Shown here in pieces: positions 24,293 to 32,832 of a DNA stretch of 64,000 nucleotides. A program made the position numbers and the translations under genes. The notes beneath the pieces were generated by a model. The model made no database searches. It was not told the DNA's origin and saw nothing but the letters and a program-made list of their open reading frames with translations. Source of the stretch: Adiantum capillus-veneris (Eukaryota; Streptophyta; Polypodiopsida; Polypodiales; Pteridaceae); assembly GCA_014529385.2 (NCBI GenBank), contig CM043959.1, positions 1,522,358 to 1,586,357 of the forward strand, written 5' to 3'. Positions within the stretch are counted from its first letter, which is position 1, and the number at the start of each line of letters is the position of its first letter.

Positions 24293-25148
24293 ACCTCCTG
24301 ATGTAAGATGGTGCTGCTGATCGTCCATTTTGCATCCAAATTGCGGAGTTTTGTGGGTACCACGAGTTGATTACTATCTCGTGGGTGGTCTCTCTCCCAG
24401 TTCATGTCGGTTTTTGTCAGCTATTCTTTGTTTTAGCACCTCAATGGTCACCTCTTGCTTCTAAGATGCAGATTGGCCGACACTTTCGTGTGCTTGCTAA
24501 TATAGCTTCTCCTTATAGTCCAAGGCCAATTGTGTGCTCTGAGTATCTATCTCTTTATCGTTTGAGAAAATAGCCCAATTTTATTTGCTCTTCTAAGTGC
24601 CGTAAACATAGACCAGAGGCTGATGGTTAGCATCCTTGTGAGTAACTTTGACAAAGAGGTCAAGGTCATTAGAGCAAAAGACACCCCTTGATTGCTGAAA
24701 AGAGTGTAATTTTTTTTCAAAAACTTGGCAAACTAGAAACAATAGAGGTAAATCAACAAAATTTGAAGGTTTTTAAATCAAATTACATTAATTTTTTCAC
24801 ATTTTGTAGGTTTTCTCACCTTCAGATATAAACTTCAGAGGTAAATTTCAAAATTTGTAGGTGGGATTACACTAAACTTAGGTTTTTTTTTAGCACTGCA
24901 GTGGACAAATCCGAAGAGTGGGCAGCAAATTTGGAGATCGGCATCTGGAGCAAATTTGGTACACTCTATCAAGTTCACACAAATTTAGGCTAGGGCTTTT
25001 CAAATGCGATAGAAGTTCACTTAATTGAGTGTTATTATGGTGTTTGCTATGAAATGTAGCGGCATTAACAAGTGCTGCAGATTGTAGCCATTGTTTGAAT
25101 GATGATGATGTATAATGCCTTTTCAAATCTTTATTGATGTAGACATTT

Positions 25149-25907
25149 ATGGCTCCCAAAAGACGAGGCAGCAAGTCAATCAAGAGAACGTTTGATTCTC
25201 CATGCATGACCTTGAGATCTGGTCCTTCCAAGAGAAGGCATCCAATCGATCAAGAGGTATCTTCTCATGCAATTGCTACTCGCAGTCCTCGTTTCAAACG
25301 AGGGGGAAAGAGACATAGAAAATGCATCTTTGTTGATGATGAAGTTGCCATGGAGGAAGGTTCTAACCATTTGGAGAGTGGGGATGATGTAAAGGGAGAT
25401 GAGTCTCGAGAGCTAACAACGGAGGTTGAAACAGGTGAGGATGTTGAAGATGAAGATTTAACAGAGTCTGATGGGATAGGTGAGGATGATGTGGCCCAAC
25501 ATTCTTGACACTTGGGAAAAAATTCCCGTTGGGGATTATGAAGGATGTATTAAGTCAATTTTACTTAAAACGAAGAAGCAACCCTCCACTTATACCCTTA
25601 TGTCGTTTGGTTGCTCATGAAGCTGTACGAGTGGCTACAGATTCTGCATCTTGGTTGATTCCTAGTTTTGACAGTGTTGCTTACTTGGATACAATGGGTT
25701 CTTTTTTGGTGTCGGGGAAAGATTCCTTCGCCTCTTACATGCCTGTCACTCCTCTTGTGGAAGGTAGTTGGGATCCTATTTGGCAAGCTAAGAGTGTTTC
25801 ATTTGATAATCAGCTCAATAAGGAGTGGCAAGAGCTTCGAGGGCGTCTGTTTTTGGTATGGGATGGAAACCATCGGCTGAAAATATGGATGCGACACATA
25901 AAAGAAG
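25149..25907 (+). pseudogene. ParB-like/DNA methyltransferase gene, exon 1: basic tail and ParB-like domain
   Basis: The start codon at 25149 opens a strongly basic N-terminus (MAPKRRGSKSIKR, PSKRRHP, RFKRGGKRHRK), which suggests nuclear import, followed by an acidic stretch. Coding then shifts frame twice by one base (near 25485 and 25575): NILDTWEKIPVGDYEGCIKS, then IPLCRLVAHEAVRVATDS. The exon ends with LRGRLFLVWDGNHRLKIWMR. The D-G-N-H-R-L segment after a hydrophobic strand matches the conserved D-G-x-H-R-x-x-A/W box of the ParB/sulfiredoxin-like fold. A canonical GTAAGA donor follows at 25908. The domain call rests on this box and the preceding helix/strand pattern; nuclease activity is not implied. 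The frameshifts mean that this copy, as sequenced, is broken. Confidence 0.65.
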
Positions 25908-25997
25908 GTAAGAATTAACATCGACACACTAATTTTTTGCTAGATTTAGCTGTACCTTTTTTTTTTGGTTAATTTGATGTTCTTTTGTCAAGTATAG

Positions 25998-26400
25998 CAT
26001 GATAATGAGGAATATCATGTGAGTGTGAGATGCCACTTTTTGGAAGTAGAGAAAAAAAAAGAGGCCAAACTATTGCTTGCTCTTGACACCACTAATGTGT
26101 AAGTTGTAAATTTGTGGTCTTTTTGTATTTTTAAATTAATCTCGCTTTAAACTATTATTTTTCATTTGTTTATATATTTATTGTAGCATTTCACGATCAA
26201 CAGTGAAACCAAATCTTGGACATGAGATATACATGTTCCAAAAATTTGGTATCGCCACTAAAGAGAGCATTCTTGCACGTCTCACTCAAGAGGAAAGAAA
26301 GTGGGCTGAGATAGAGATGGCAATTGAGAGTAGATTATATCAAGGAGTTCCTCCTTGGTATAATTCTCCTTGTGTGTTGATTTCTCAACTAGTTTGCAAG
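25998..26400 (+). pseudogene. ParB-methyltransferase gene, exons 2 and 3
   Basis: Exon 2 (25998-26098, after GTATAG) reads HDNEEYHVSVRCHFLEVEKK and ends TTNV at a GTAAGT donor. Exon 3 (26187-26400, after TTGTAG) continues in phase: ISRSTVKPNLGHEIYMFQKF to LISQLVCK before GTGAAT. The phase between exon 1 and exon 2 is off by one base, as elsewhere in this gene. The sequence after a ParB-like domain is usually helical and DNA-contacting; no known motif is seen here. The splice sites and unbroken frames support real coding. Confidence 0.6.
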
Positions 26401-26485
26401 GTGAATTGTTGAATTGAGTATTAACTATATATATTTTTCAAGATTGTTTACGATTCATTCAATGAATGTAGTTGTGGTTATGTAG

Positions 26486-27633
26486 GATGATTTTAATGCA
26501 TTTATTTCAAAGGAAACTGCAAAATTGAAAGCTCTTGGATTAGATAAGGTGGAGTTTGAAAGGCGATTGCAGAAGGCAACTAAACAAGAAGAAGCTCGAT
26601 TGAAGGATAGAGGTTATAAGTTTTTGACAATTGCCAACCCAGTTCATGGAGAGGAATTTTTTGAGTTGCTCTTTGATGTGAAGTGGGATGATCCATTCAT
26701 GGTAAAAATCACACGAGACAAGTTAAATGCTTTGTGCTCCTCAAAACTACCTTCTGAAAGGTATCACACTTTTCAATACTTTTTTACTAGTTGTTTGTTT
26801 ATGTTTTTCAATTCTAATGAAAATAGTGACATTAAAAGAGAGTTAAATTTCTACGTGAGCAAAAAATTTCTACATGAATGGTATATGAATATACTTATAT
26901 AAGATGGTGTTTAAGTTTTTGGTATATTTTTGGTCTATAATGAAGGAAAAAATATATATTGGAGATGATGAGTCTTACAAAGGCCAAAGATCCAGTCTTT
27001 TCCCACTTTGGTGATGTGAAGCACTTTAGGGCTTACATTAGAAAAGAAGTTTATTGGGCTCACATGCATGATGAATCTTTGTTAATAATAAGAAGGTTGG
27101 AGGTTGAAGAGTTCAAATTGCCAGATGGATTTGAAGCTTTTTTCAAGGTTGTTTTCTAAATTGGTCACTTTTTTCTAATAAATGTGAATTTTATTGCATT
27201 GTTTTATAATTTGAATGACTACCATAGGTGCAATTAAGAAATCATGGCTTGCAAGCTTTTCCTCAACTTTTAGGAGATATTAAAAGTGCCGGGGACTCTT
27301 CCAAAATTCCTGAGCTACAAGAGTCTTGTAAAAGGATTTTATACAAGTGAAATTACATGAAACAACAAAGTCTTTGGCTCTTATTGAAATTATTTTGCTC
27401 AAGAGATTAAATGTTGTTATGGTGTAGATGGATGTGTGAATATGTTTTAAATGGTACACTTGCTACTATGCCTATGGTTATCGAAGATTGGTCAAAGCTA
27501 GAGGATGAAAATACCATGTATCCCGGTTCTATGGTAGAGAAGGGTATTTCTATGTGGGAGTGCAGAATTTGTCCATGGTGGTTGGACTACCCTTTGGGGG
27601 TGATCCCAAAGCAAAAACTAGACTTACATGCAA
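26486..27633 (+). pseudogene. ParB-methyltransferase gene, exons 4 to 6 (central region)
   Basis: Exon 4 (26486-26760) encodes a charged helical segment (VEFERRLQKATKQEEARLKD). Exon 5 (26946-27147) joins in phase across GAAAG|GTATCA...GAAG| and reads SLTKAKDPVFSHFGDVKHFR. Exon 6 (27228-27633) needs two single-base corrections to stay open (near 27340 and 27415) and ends at GCAA|GTAAGT after a segment with ISMWECRICPWWLDYP. No known domain was recognised. The role may be target recognition or multimerisation, by position only. Introns are short (82-185 bp), as in ordinary plant genes. Confidence 0.55.
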
Positions 27634-27779
27634 GTAAGTATAACACTTTTTCTTTTTACATCAAGTTAATTCTCATATTCAATTTCTTTATTCTCATATT
27701 ATTATTATTATATTCTTCTATTATGATATTCAATTTTCCTATTATCATTCAAGTCCACCAACCTTGAACTCGTTAGCAT

Positions 27780-27783
27780 TTGA

Positions 27784-27851
<68 letters not shown>
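27780..27851. repeat. (CT)n microsatellite in an intron
   Basis: A CT tract of about 65 bp inside the intron between exons 6 and 7 of the ParB-methyltransferase gene. Confidence 0.95.
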
Positions 27852-27853
<2 letters not shown>

Positions 27854-27963
27854 ATGCATGAAAAAATGCATAAGAAAGTATGTTCTAGTTTTTTATAAAT
27901 GACTTGAGTTTGTAAATGCTAAATTAATTTTCATTTTATATCATTAAAATTTTCTTGTGGTAG

Positions 27964-28688
27964 AGTTTTTGGAAGAGAATAAAGACAAAGATAAAACCAA
28001 TCTGCTTCTTTAGAGCACTTAGAAGACATGGATCACAATCATGACTTGACCATGGATGGGGGCTCACAAAGAACACAAGAAAGAAATCACTCACTACCTC
28101 TTCAAAGAGAGCACCAAAATCATGCGAGTGGGTCAAACATGGGTGACCACAACAAAACAACCTATCCATTAGGAGGGCTAAAGATTGATATGCCGAGTAA
28201 AGAAAGCAGTGAAAAAAGCATTTCAATAGTGGTTGAGTCATTCACGGAGCGGAGCGACCAACTTCATCAAGGCGACCAACCTCATGGAATACCGGTAAGT
28301 TTCTTCTTGTTAAATATTTATTTTTTTGATAGTGCAAAACAATTCTATATTACTTGTAATTAAGATAATTTTTTAATGAAAAACTGTAGGCTTTCAATTT
28401 TTGACTGTGGTAGATGCTCTTCTAGTTGATATGGCTAATGTTGATGATTTTGCCATTCAAAGGTAAAAGAAAGGTTTTGTGGCTTGTGTTATCAACATCA
28501 ATAGAATGTTCAAGGTGGATGGTGTACTAAGCAATAAACGTTTTGTGTGTAGCATTAAATTTTTTTGAGCTCTCAAAGTCTTGGCTTGTATCACCATTGT
28601 GGAGTACCTTGTCGTGAGGTGTTTCGTCTTATCTTTGCGGATTTTCCTACTTCTTTGTTGGTGGATGGTTTAGGCCCAATTTGAGCAG
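27964..28688 (+). pseudogene. Methyltransferase gene, exons 7 and 8: linker and motif IV region
   Basis: Exon 7 (27964-28294) is a hydrophilic linker (MDHNHDLTMDGGSQRTQE) ending at ACCG|GTAAGT. Exon 8 (28390-28688) reads LTVVDALLVDMANVDDFAIQ, a stop, KKGFVACVININ and, after a T-run indel, YHHCGVPCREVFRLIFADFP. The I-F-A-D-F-P-T-S segment (about 28636-28659) lies where beta-class amino-methyltransferases have the catalytic D/N/S-P-P-Y/F/W box (motif IV). Here the first Pro is Phe and the aromatic is Thr, so catalysis would be doubtful unless the family uses a variant box. One in-frame TAA and two homopolymer indels break the exon. Confidence 0.55.
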
Positions 28689-28766
28689 GTTACTCAAAGT
28701 TTTTGTTTATGCTTTTTTTTTTAATCCATATCACTTGAAAAACTCACTCTAAACATCTTTTCAAAG

Positions 28767-29553
28767 GTGGATTAAGCAAAAAGATTCCACAATGGAATAT
28801 ATTTTTGCCTTCTCTTGTGCAAGGTGTGATGGATGTAGCAGAACCTTTCTTGGCAGATGAAGGCTTTTTCGTGACTCTATGTCTTGCACAACATATTGGA
28901 GAGATTATTACCCATGCTATAAAGGCTGGGTTACGACTTCATCGCACATGGACTCTCATGTGTAATGGGGGATATAGACACCCAGATACCCTAGAGGAGG
29001 TGAATCAAAATACCATGTTTTTGTGAAAGATTGCATTATTAACTTGATTTTGATTCAAGTGTGTACAATGTATGCTTATATGTAGGTAATTGATCTCACG
29101 GTGGGAGTTTTTTGTCGAGCGGATGTTGCTATACCCACATACAATAGGGAGACAGGGGAGAAAGTCTCTCCTCGCATGTTTCCTGCATCACGAAGCTTTT
29201 TAATGGAGGAGCATCAAGAACGCACCATTGTTCTTGATATACCCATCAGAGGTGGAGCAGAGAGGTCACCCGACTTCTACAGGTGAGAAGATAATCATTT
29301 TAATGTAAATTGAGCTTTAATTTATAGTTGAAAAATGACTTACATATTTTAAATTTGCATGTGTAGATGGCTCCTTGCGACCTTCACGGATGACTCAGAT
29401 TATGTACTACATGTGTTTTCAGGATGTGGAGGTCTTGGCAAAGCATGTGGTGAGGTTTATCGATATTATTTGTGCTTGGAGGGGGATGACATAGTCTATG
29501 AGGAGTGTCTCAAAAAGGTGGTTTGTGATCCATATGTGGAAAAGAGAGTTTAG
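28767..29553 (+). pseudogene. Methyltransferase gene, exons 9 to 11: AdoMet-binding C-terminus
   Basis: Exon 9 (28767-28999) holds LVQGVMDVAEPFLADEGFFV, the strand-helix after motif IV. Exon 10 (29086-29282) ends RSPDFYR and exon 11 (29367-29553) reads WLLATFTDDSDYVLHVFSGC, GGLGKACGEVYRYYLCLEGD and DIVYEECLKK before the TAG. F-S-G-C-G-G with a following ...L-E-G-D fits motif I (F-x-G-x-G, AdoMet binding) and the acidic end of the next strand; their position after motif IV is the beta-class order of N4-cytosine/N6-adenine DNA methyltransferases. Exon phases agree here and these three exons need no correction. The substrate base cannot be told from sequence. This fold is distinct from plant C5-cytosine methyltransferases (MET1, CMT, DRM). 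Confidence 0.65.
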
Positions 29554-29759
29554 TATCACTCCATAGTTTTTTGAAACAATTATTGAACACACTCTCTATT
29601 TTTTGTTTCAAGAATATTGACATTGGACATCTAGGGTTTTATTGTGCATGTTCTTGAAGTGATCTTGATTGCAATGCTTTTGTGAACTATCTACTCTTTC
29701 TAACATCCATATCAAACACTAATGCAGACACCTTGTTAAGCTTTGTTTTGAATATGGAT

Positions 29760-29769
29760 TTCTTTGAAT

Positions 29770-29807
<38 letters not shown>

Positions 29808-29864
29808 CTTTCTATAGCCTAGCATATTTAAAGAGAGTAAGTTTGAATACGGACTTCTCTGAAT

Positions 29865-29914
<50 letters not shown>

Positions 29915-29969
29915 TTCTATAGCCTAGCATATTCAAAGAGAGTAAGTTTGAATACGGACTTCTCTGAAT

Positions 29970-30031
<62 letters not shown>

Positions 30032-30085
30032 TTCTATAGCCTAGCATATTTAAAGAGAGCAAGTTTGAATACGGACTTCTCTGAA
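29760..30085. repeat. Three ~100 bp units, each a CT tract plus a conserved 66 bp block
   Basis: The block TTTCTATAGCCTAGCATATT...GAATACGGACTTCTCTGAAT occurs three times (about 29808, 29912 and 30029), each preceded by a (CT)n tract of 32, 44 and 55 bp. The long Ser-Leu and Arg-Glu frames here are by-products of this VNTR. Confidence 0.9.
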
Positions 30086-30169
30086 TATTCAATGTAAGGT
30101 GATATTGTTCTATTGAATATTTCTAAGTGAATTGCAAGAATGTAAAAGATGTTGAAACAAAATGGAAAA

Positions 30170-30256
30170 ATGCTTTAAATAAAGCAAAAAGCTCAAAATA
30201 GTTTTACATTTCATGAAAAAGCTCGAAATGAAAAGCTCGCAAAAAAAAAACACTCC
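30170..30256 (-). repeat. Right terminal inverted repeat of the MULE
   Basis: Inverted copy of the left end, with GCTCGAAATGAAAAGCTCGC (30221-30240), an A10 run and CACTCC at the edge. It is followed by the target duplicate TTGGAGTG. Confidence 0.7.
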
Positions 30257-31150
30257 TTGGAGTGCAAGAAGGATTACTAGATTTCCATACCTTGCAACTT
30301 CACCATGGCCCCCCTTGCTCGAGCGCCAATGAAAAATTGGAATGCAATAACTACACTCATTGGAATTTGATCATGCAACTCTGGCTCTCATGGAAAGGCT
30401 TGTGGGATATTGTGGATGGCTTGGAGCCCTGTCTCATGAGGGATCCCAACAATAGGTACACCCGCCTTCAAGATGATGAATATCTCAAATTGTGTATCGA
30501 TTGGGATGCAGCTAATGCAAAGGAAAATTTGGCCATTGCAGAATCTCTTATAAAGGACTTTTCTCTGGCCATTCAGACTTTGAAGACTACCAACAATATG
30601 TGGTTCAAGCTTGATGGAATGTTTGATTGGGATTTTATGATGCGAGCAGTCACCCTTCTTGGAGAGTTATTTTCCATCCAGTTTCCACGAGGAAGTTCTA
30701 TATAATCATTTCTTATGAAGGCTAAAGTTATTCATGATCACAAATATCGGCTATGAGAAGTGCACTGACGAGTACTCAATTGTCTACATTGGTTCTCACG
30801 AAGCTGTCGGGGGCGTATGAAACAGTGTCTAGGCACTTTGGCTATAAGTCACGAAGGAAAAGCTGAAATTTGATGATCTCCACTTTTTCTCATTAAGGAG
30901 GAAGCTGTGTTGATAACTCAAGGCAAAATGTAAATTTTTTAGAAAGGTGGGAAAGCACTTACTGCTTCGGATTCCAGAAAGAAGACCAAAAACCGTTGTT
31001 ATAATTTTGGAAAGTGTGGTTATTTGGCTATAGATTGCATATCCAAAGGCAAAGATAGAGACTCTACAAAGTAAAAAGTTAAAAGAAAACATCAAGAGAA
31101 AAGCAGTGATAGTGACTCAAGGAAGGATAGCAAATTGGCTACTGGTGTAG
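30257..31150 (+). pseudogene. Copia gag, downstream half of the MULE-interrupted element
   Basis: A 147-codon frame (30262-30705) followed by broken sequence. The order fits Ty1/Copia Gag (UBN2/DUF4219-like): KLECNNYTHWNLIMQLWLSW, GLWDIVDGLEP, then LKTTNNMWFKLDGMF. A degenerate zinc knuckle lies near 30990-31035 (CYNFGKCGYLAIDC), where the second Cys and the His of C-x2-C-x4-H-x4-C are replaced. The region begins exactly at the right MULE target duplicate and continues the sequence lost at 12705, so the two belong to one pre-existing unit. Protease, integrase and RT are not found. Confidence 0.7.
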
Positions 31151-31184
31151 TGGAGTCTACACTTGCAAGGTCTCCCACCTTTTG

Positions 31185-31440
31185 GTCAAATGGAGATTGG
31201 TGCCACCATCAGCTTCATCCAGAGACATGCTTATGAGTGGAAGAGAGGGGAAATAAGTGCTCCATATAATTAATTTGGACCCTTGTCTTGGAGTTCAAGT
31301 TATTGATGTTTTAACCTATGGGTCAAAGTTCAAGGCACATGCATCTGGCACGGAACCAATCAGATGTATCTAAAACACTATGAATGAGTGTACCAATCCA
31401 TTGTTGTTGGTTGGATAATGGACAAGATGTGTTCCGCATC
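31185..31440. repeat. Copy 1 of a repeat shared with 58060-58320
   Basis: The phrases ATAATTAATTTGGACCCTTG, GGAGTTCAAGTTATTGATGT and AACCAATCAGATGTATCTAA occur in the same order in both places over about 250 bp. This is probably a Copia internal segment downstream of gag; no intact frame remains. Confidence 0.75.
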
Positions 31441-31689
31441 CCATTATCTTGGAGTATTATCTATTGGAAGTGATGTGTTCACACTTCATGAATGGGGATC
31501 CTTGGACACAGTGTGGTCTACATTTCAATTTTCTAAAACAGGAAATCGATGCTCAAGATGGCATTCTTCTAAGGTATAAAGTTGAGGGTAGCAAATTCGA
31601 GGTGTATCCAACATGGCCGGTGTTTCTAGGGTTTCCTTGGTAGCTTCTTCGTCGACTTGATCTCACTATTTATGTCCACTAAGAGCTAT

Positions 31690-32380
31690 AGAGAGGGTGT
31701 TATAGTTTTGGCATCTCAAGTGAACCGCCCAATGGGTGGTGCTATCTAATTTTGAGTAGCATCTCTCTCTCTCTCAATTTATCTCTCCCATGTATTCTCC
31801 CATTGCTCTACGATTTCACATGGTTGACTTCGACATGGTATTAGAGCCTCATGCTCCTTTATCAAGGGAGAGGATCAACACAAAGGAGAGCGCATCATAG
31901 AGAAGAGGATTGGCATTTTTTTGCTCCCTTGCAGCACTTTTGACCACGATGCCTAGAGGAGCCTCCATCGGCAACGTTTTGAAACACTAGGAGTGGTGTC
32001 CTCATCGATGGCTTCCCTTGCTCTAAGTGTTACATTTTTCTATGCACCCGCTAGTGGCGCTTGATGAGGGCAACAATAATTGTAGCATTCTGAAACACTG
32101 GTGACAAGGACAACTTGGCTTGTCAGAGCATTTTGAAATGCGGGGCATAGAAGCCAATAGCCAATAGTTTTTTGGGAGAATTTTGAGAAGCTATCACCAC
32201 AAGTCTAGGGTCCAACAGACTACAAGGGGAAGCGTTTTGAGAAGCCCTCACTGAGGGAATGCCTAACGGCCAACAAAGTCACTGTTTGTTTTTTCTCTCC
32301 ACAAAGAGCAGTGTTTTGAAATGCTAGGAGGACTTTTTAGAGTGACTTGGGGAAACTTTGGAGCATTTTTGCGTGCAAGA
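31690..32380 (+). mobile_element. Second Copia LTR end, PBS and leader
   Basis: The LTR end ...TTCGACA is followed by the initiator-tRNA-Met PBS TGGTATTAGAGCC at 31836-31848. The leader repeats a TTTTGAAAYRCT-type motif near 31974, 32088, 32127, 32229 and 32310, the counterpart of the TTTTAAAA series at 11.47-11.78 kb. It is non-coding. Confidence 0.65.
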
Positions 32381-32832
32381 AGGAAATACCTATTCATTTC
32401 CATATCTTGTACTTCAAGACGGTCCCCACTTGCTTCACAACCAATGACTTGAGTGACCAACACCTACCATTGGTTATGGAAAGCGGATCAACCACCATCC
32501 AATTAGTGGCCTATACACAAAGATAGTTCTCAAGGAAACTGGAAAATTGTCTGGCTCAATATTGTGAAGCCAAAAGAAAATGGACAAGTTTTCTAGAGGA
32601 AAAAGGCAAAGGCAAGCTTGACAAGGATGACAATACTATTACTTAGCTAGCTACCTTGATACCCACAAGGTTCAACAATAGTTATTTTAAATGTGACATG
32701 ACGTTTTTTTTGGCTTGGGAATTTGAAGCCAAAGACAAAAGCAAGAACTCACAAGAAGACAAAGGCAAAGGCAAGATGGATAGAGATAACGGTGATAAAG
32801 ATTTGACATAGGATATTGGCATGGTACAATTA
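32381..32832 (+). pseudogene. Copia gag start, heavily decayed
   Basis: The start resembles 12262-12400 and 30257-30340 (GAAAGCGGATCAACCACCAT, TTAGTGGCC). Later codons are Lys/Asp-rich (AAKDKSKNSQEDKGKGK-like, about 32730) with stops. Too broken for a domain call. Confidence 0.4.

Larger units (their letters stand above)
22677..25148. promoter_or_regulatory. Divergent intergenic region between the two MULE genes
   Basis: About 2.5 kb between the transposase start (minus) and the ParB-methyltransferase start (plus), so it must hold both promoters if the genes are transcribed from them. It contains three direct repeats (23110-23690), a GC-richer block of short repeats (about 23960-24250) and a (CT)n tract (24258-24292). 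No core promoter can be assigned with confidence. The frames here (for example 23692-24335 minus, Cys-rich) follow the repeats and are not credible genes. Confidence 0.45.
12706..30256. mobile_element. Mutator-like DNA transposon (~17.5 kb) with transposase and ParB-methyltransferase cargo
   Basis: The ends were found by matching both flanks. The left end begins GGGAGTTATAAACTTGCGAG and continues CTTGTGATTTCGAGCC. The right end, reverse-complemented, begins GGAGTG, a T10 run, then GCGAGCTTTTCATTTCGAGC. Weaker similarity extends about 80 bp inward. TTGGAGTG (8 bp, or up to 10 with the preceding CC) flanks both ends (12698-12705 and 30257-30264), as expected for a MULE target duplication. Joining the flanks restores the Copia order GCAGCCACC..TTGGAGTGC.AGAAGG present uninterrupted at 12237-12265. 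Inside are a minus-strand DDE/SWIM transposase (13298-22676) and a divergently transcribed plus-strand ParB-like/DNA-methyltransferase gene (25149-29553). The element is large for a MULE, partly because of a 5.9 kb intron or insertion. Confidence 0.75.

Noticed and set aside
23692-24335. Cys-rich minus-strand ORFs in the MULE intergenic region
   Set aside because: They follow a degenerate minisatellite and run in two overlapping frames equally well, which is a repeat effect.
28020-28045. ACATGGATCACAATCATG as another element-H palindrome
   Set aside because: It lies in a coding exon of the methyltransferase gene, the right arm does not match and no neighbouring copies exist.
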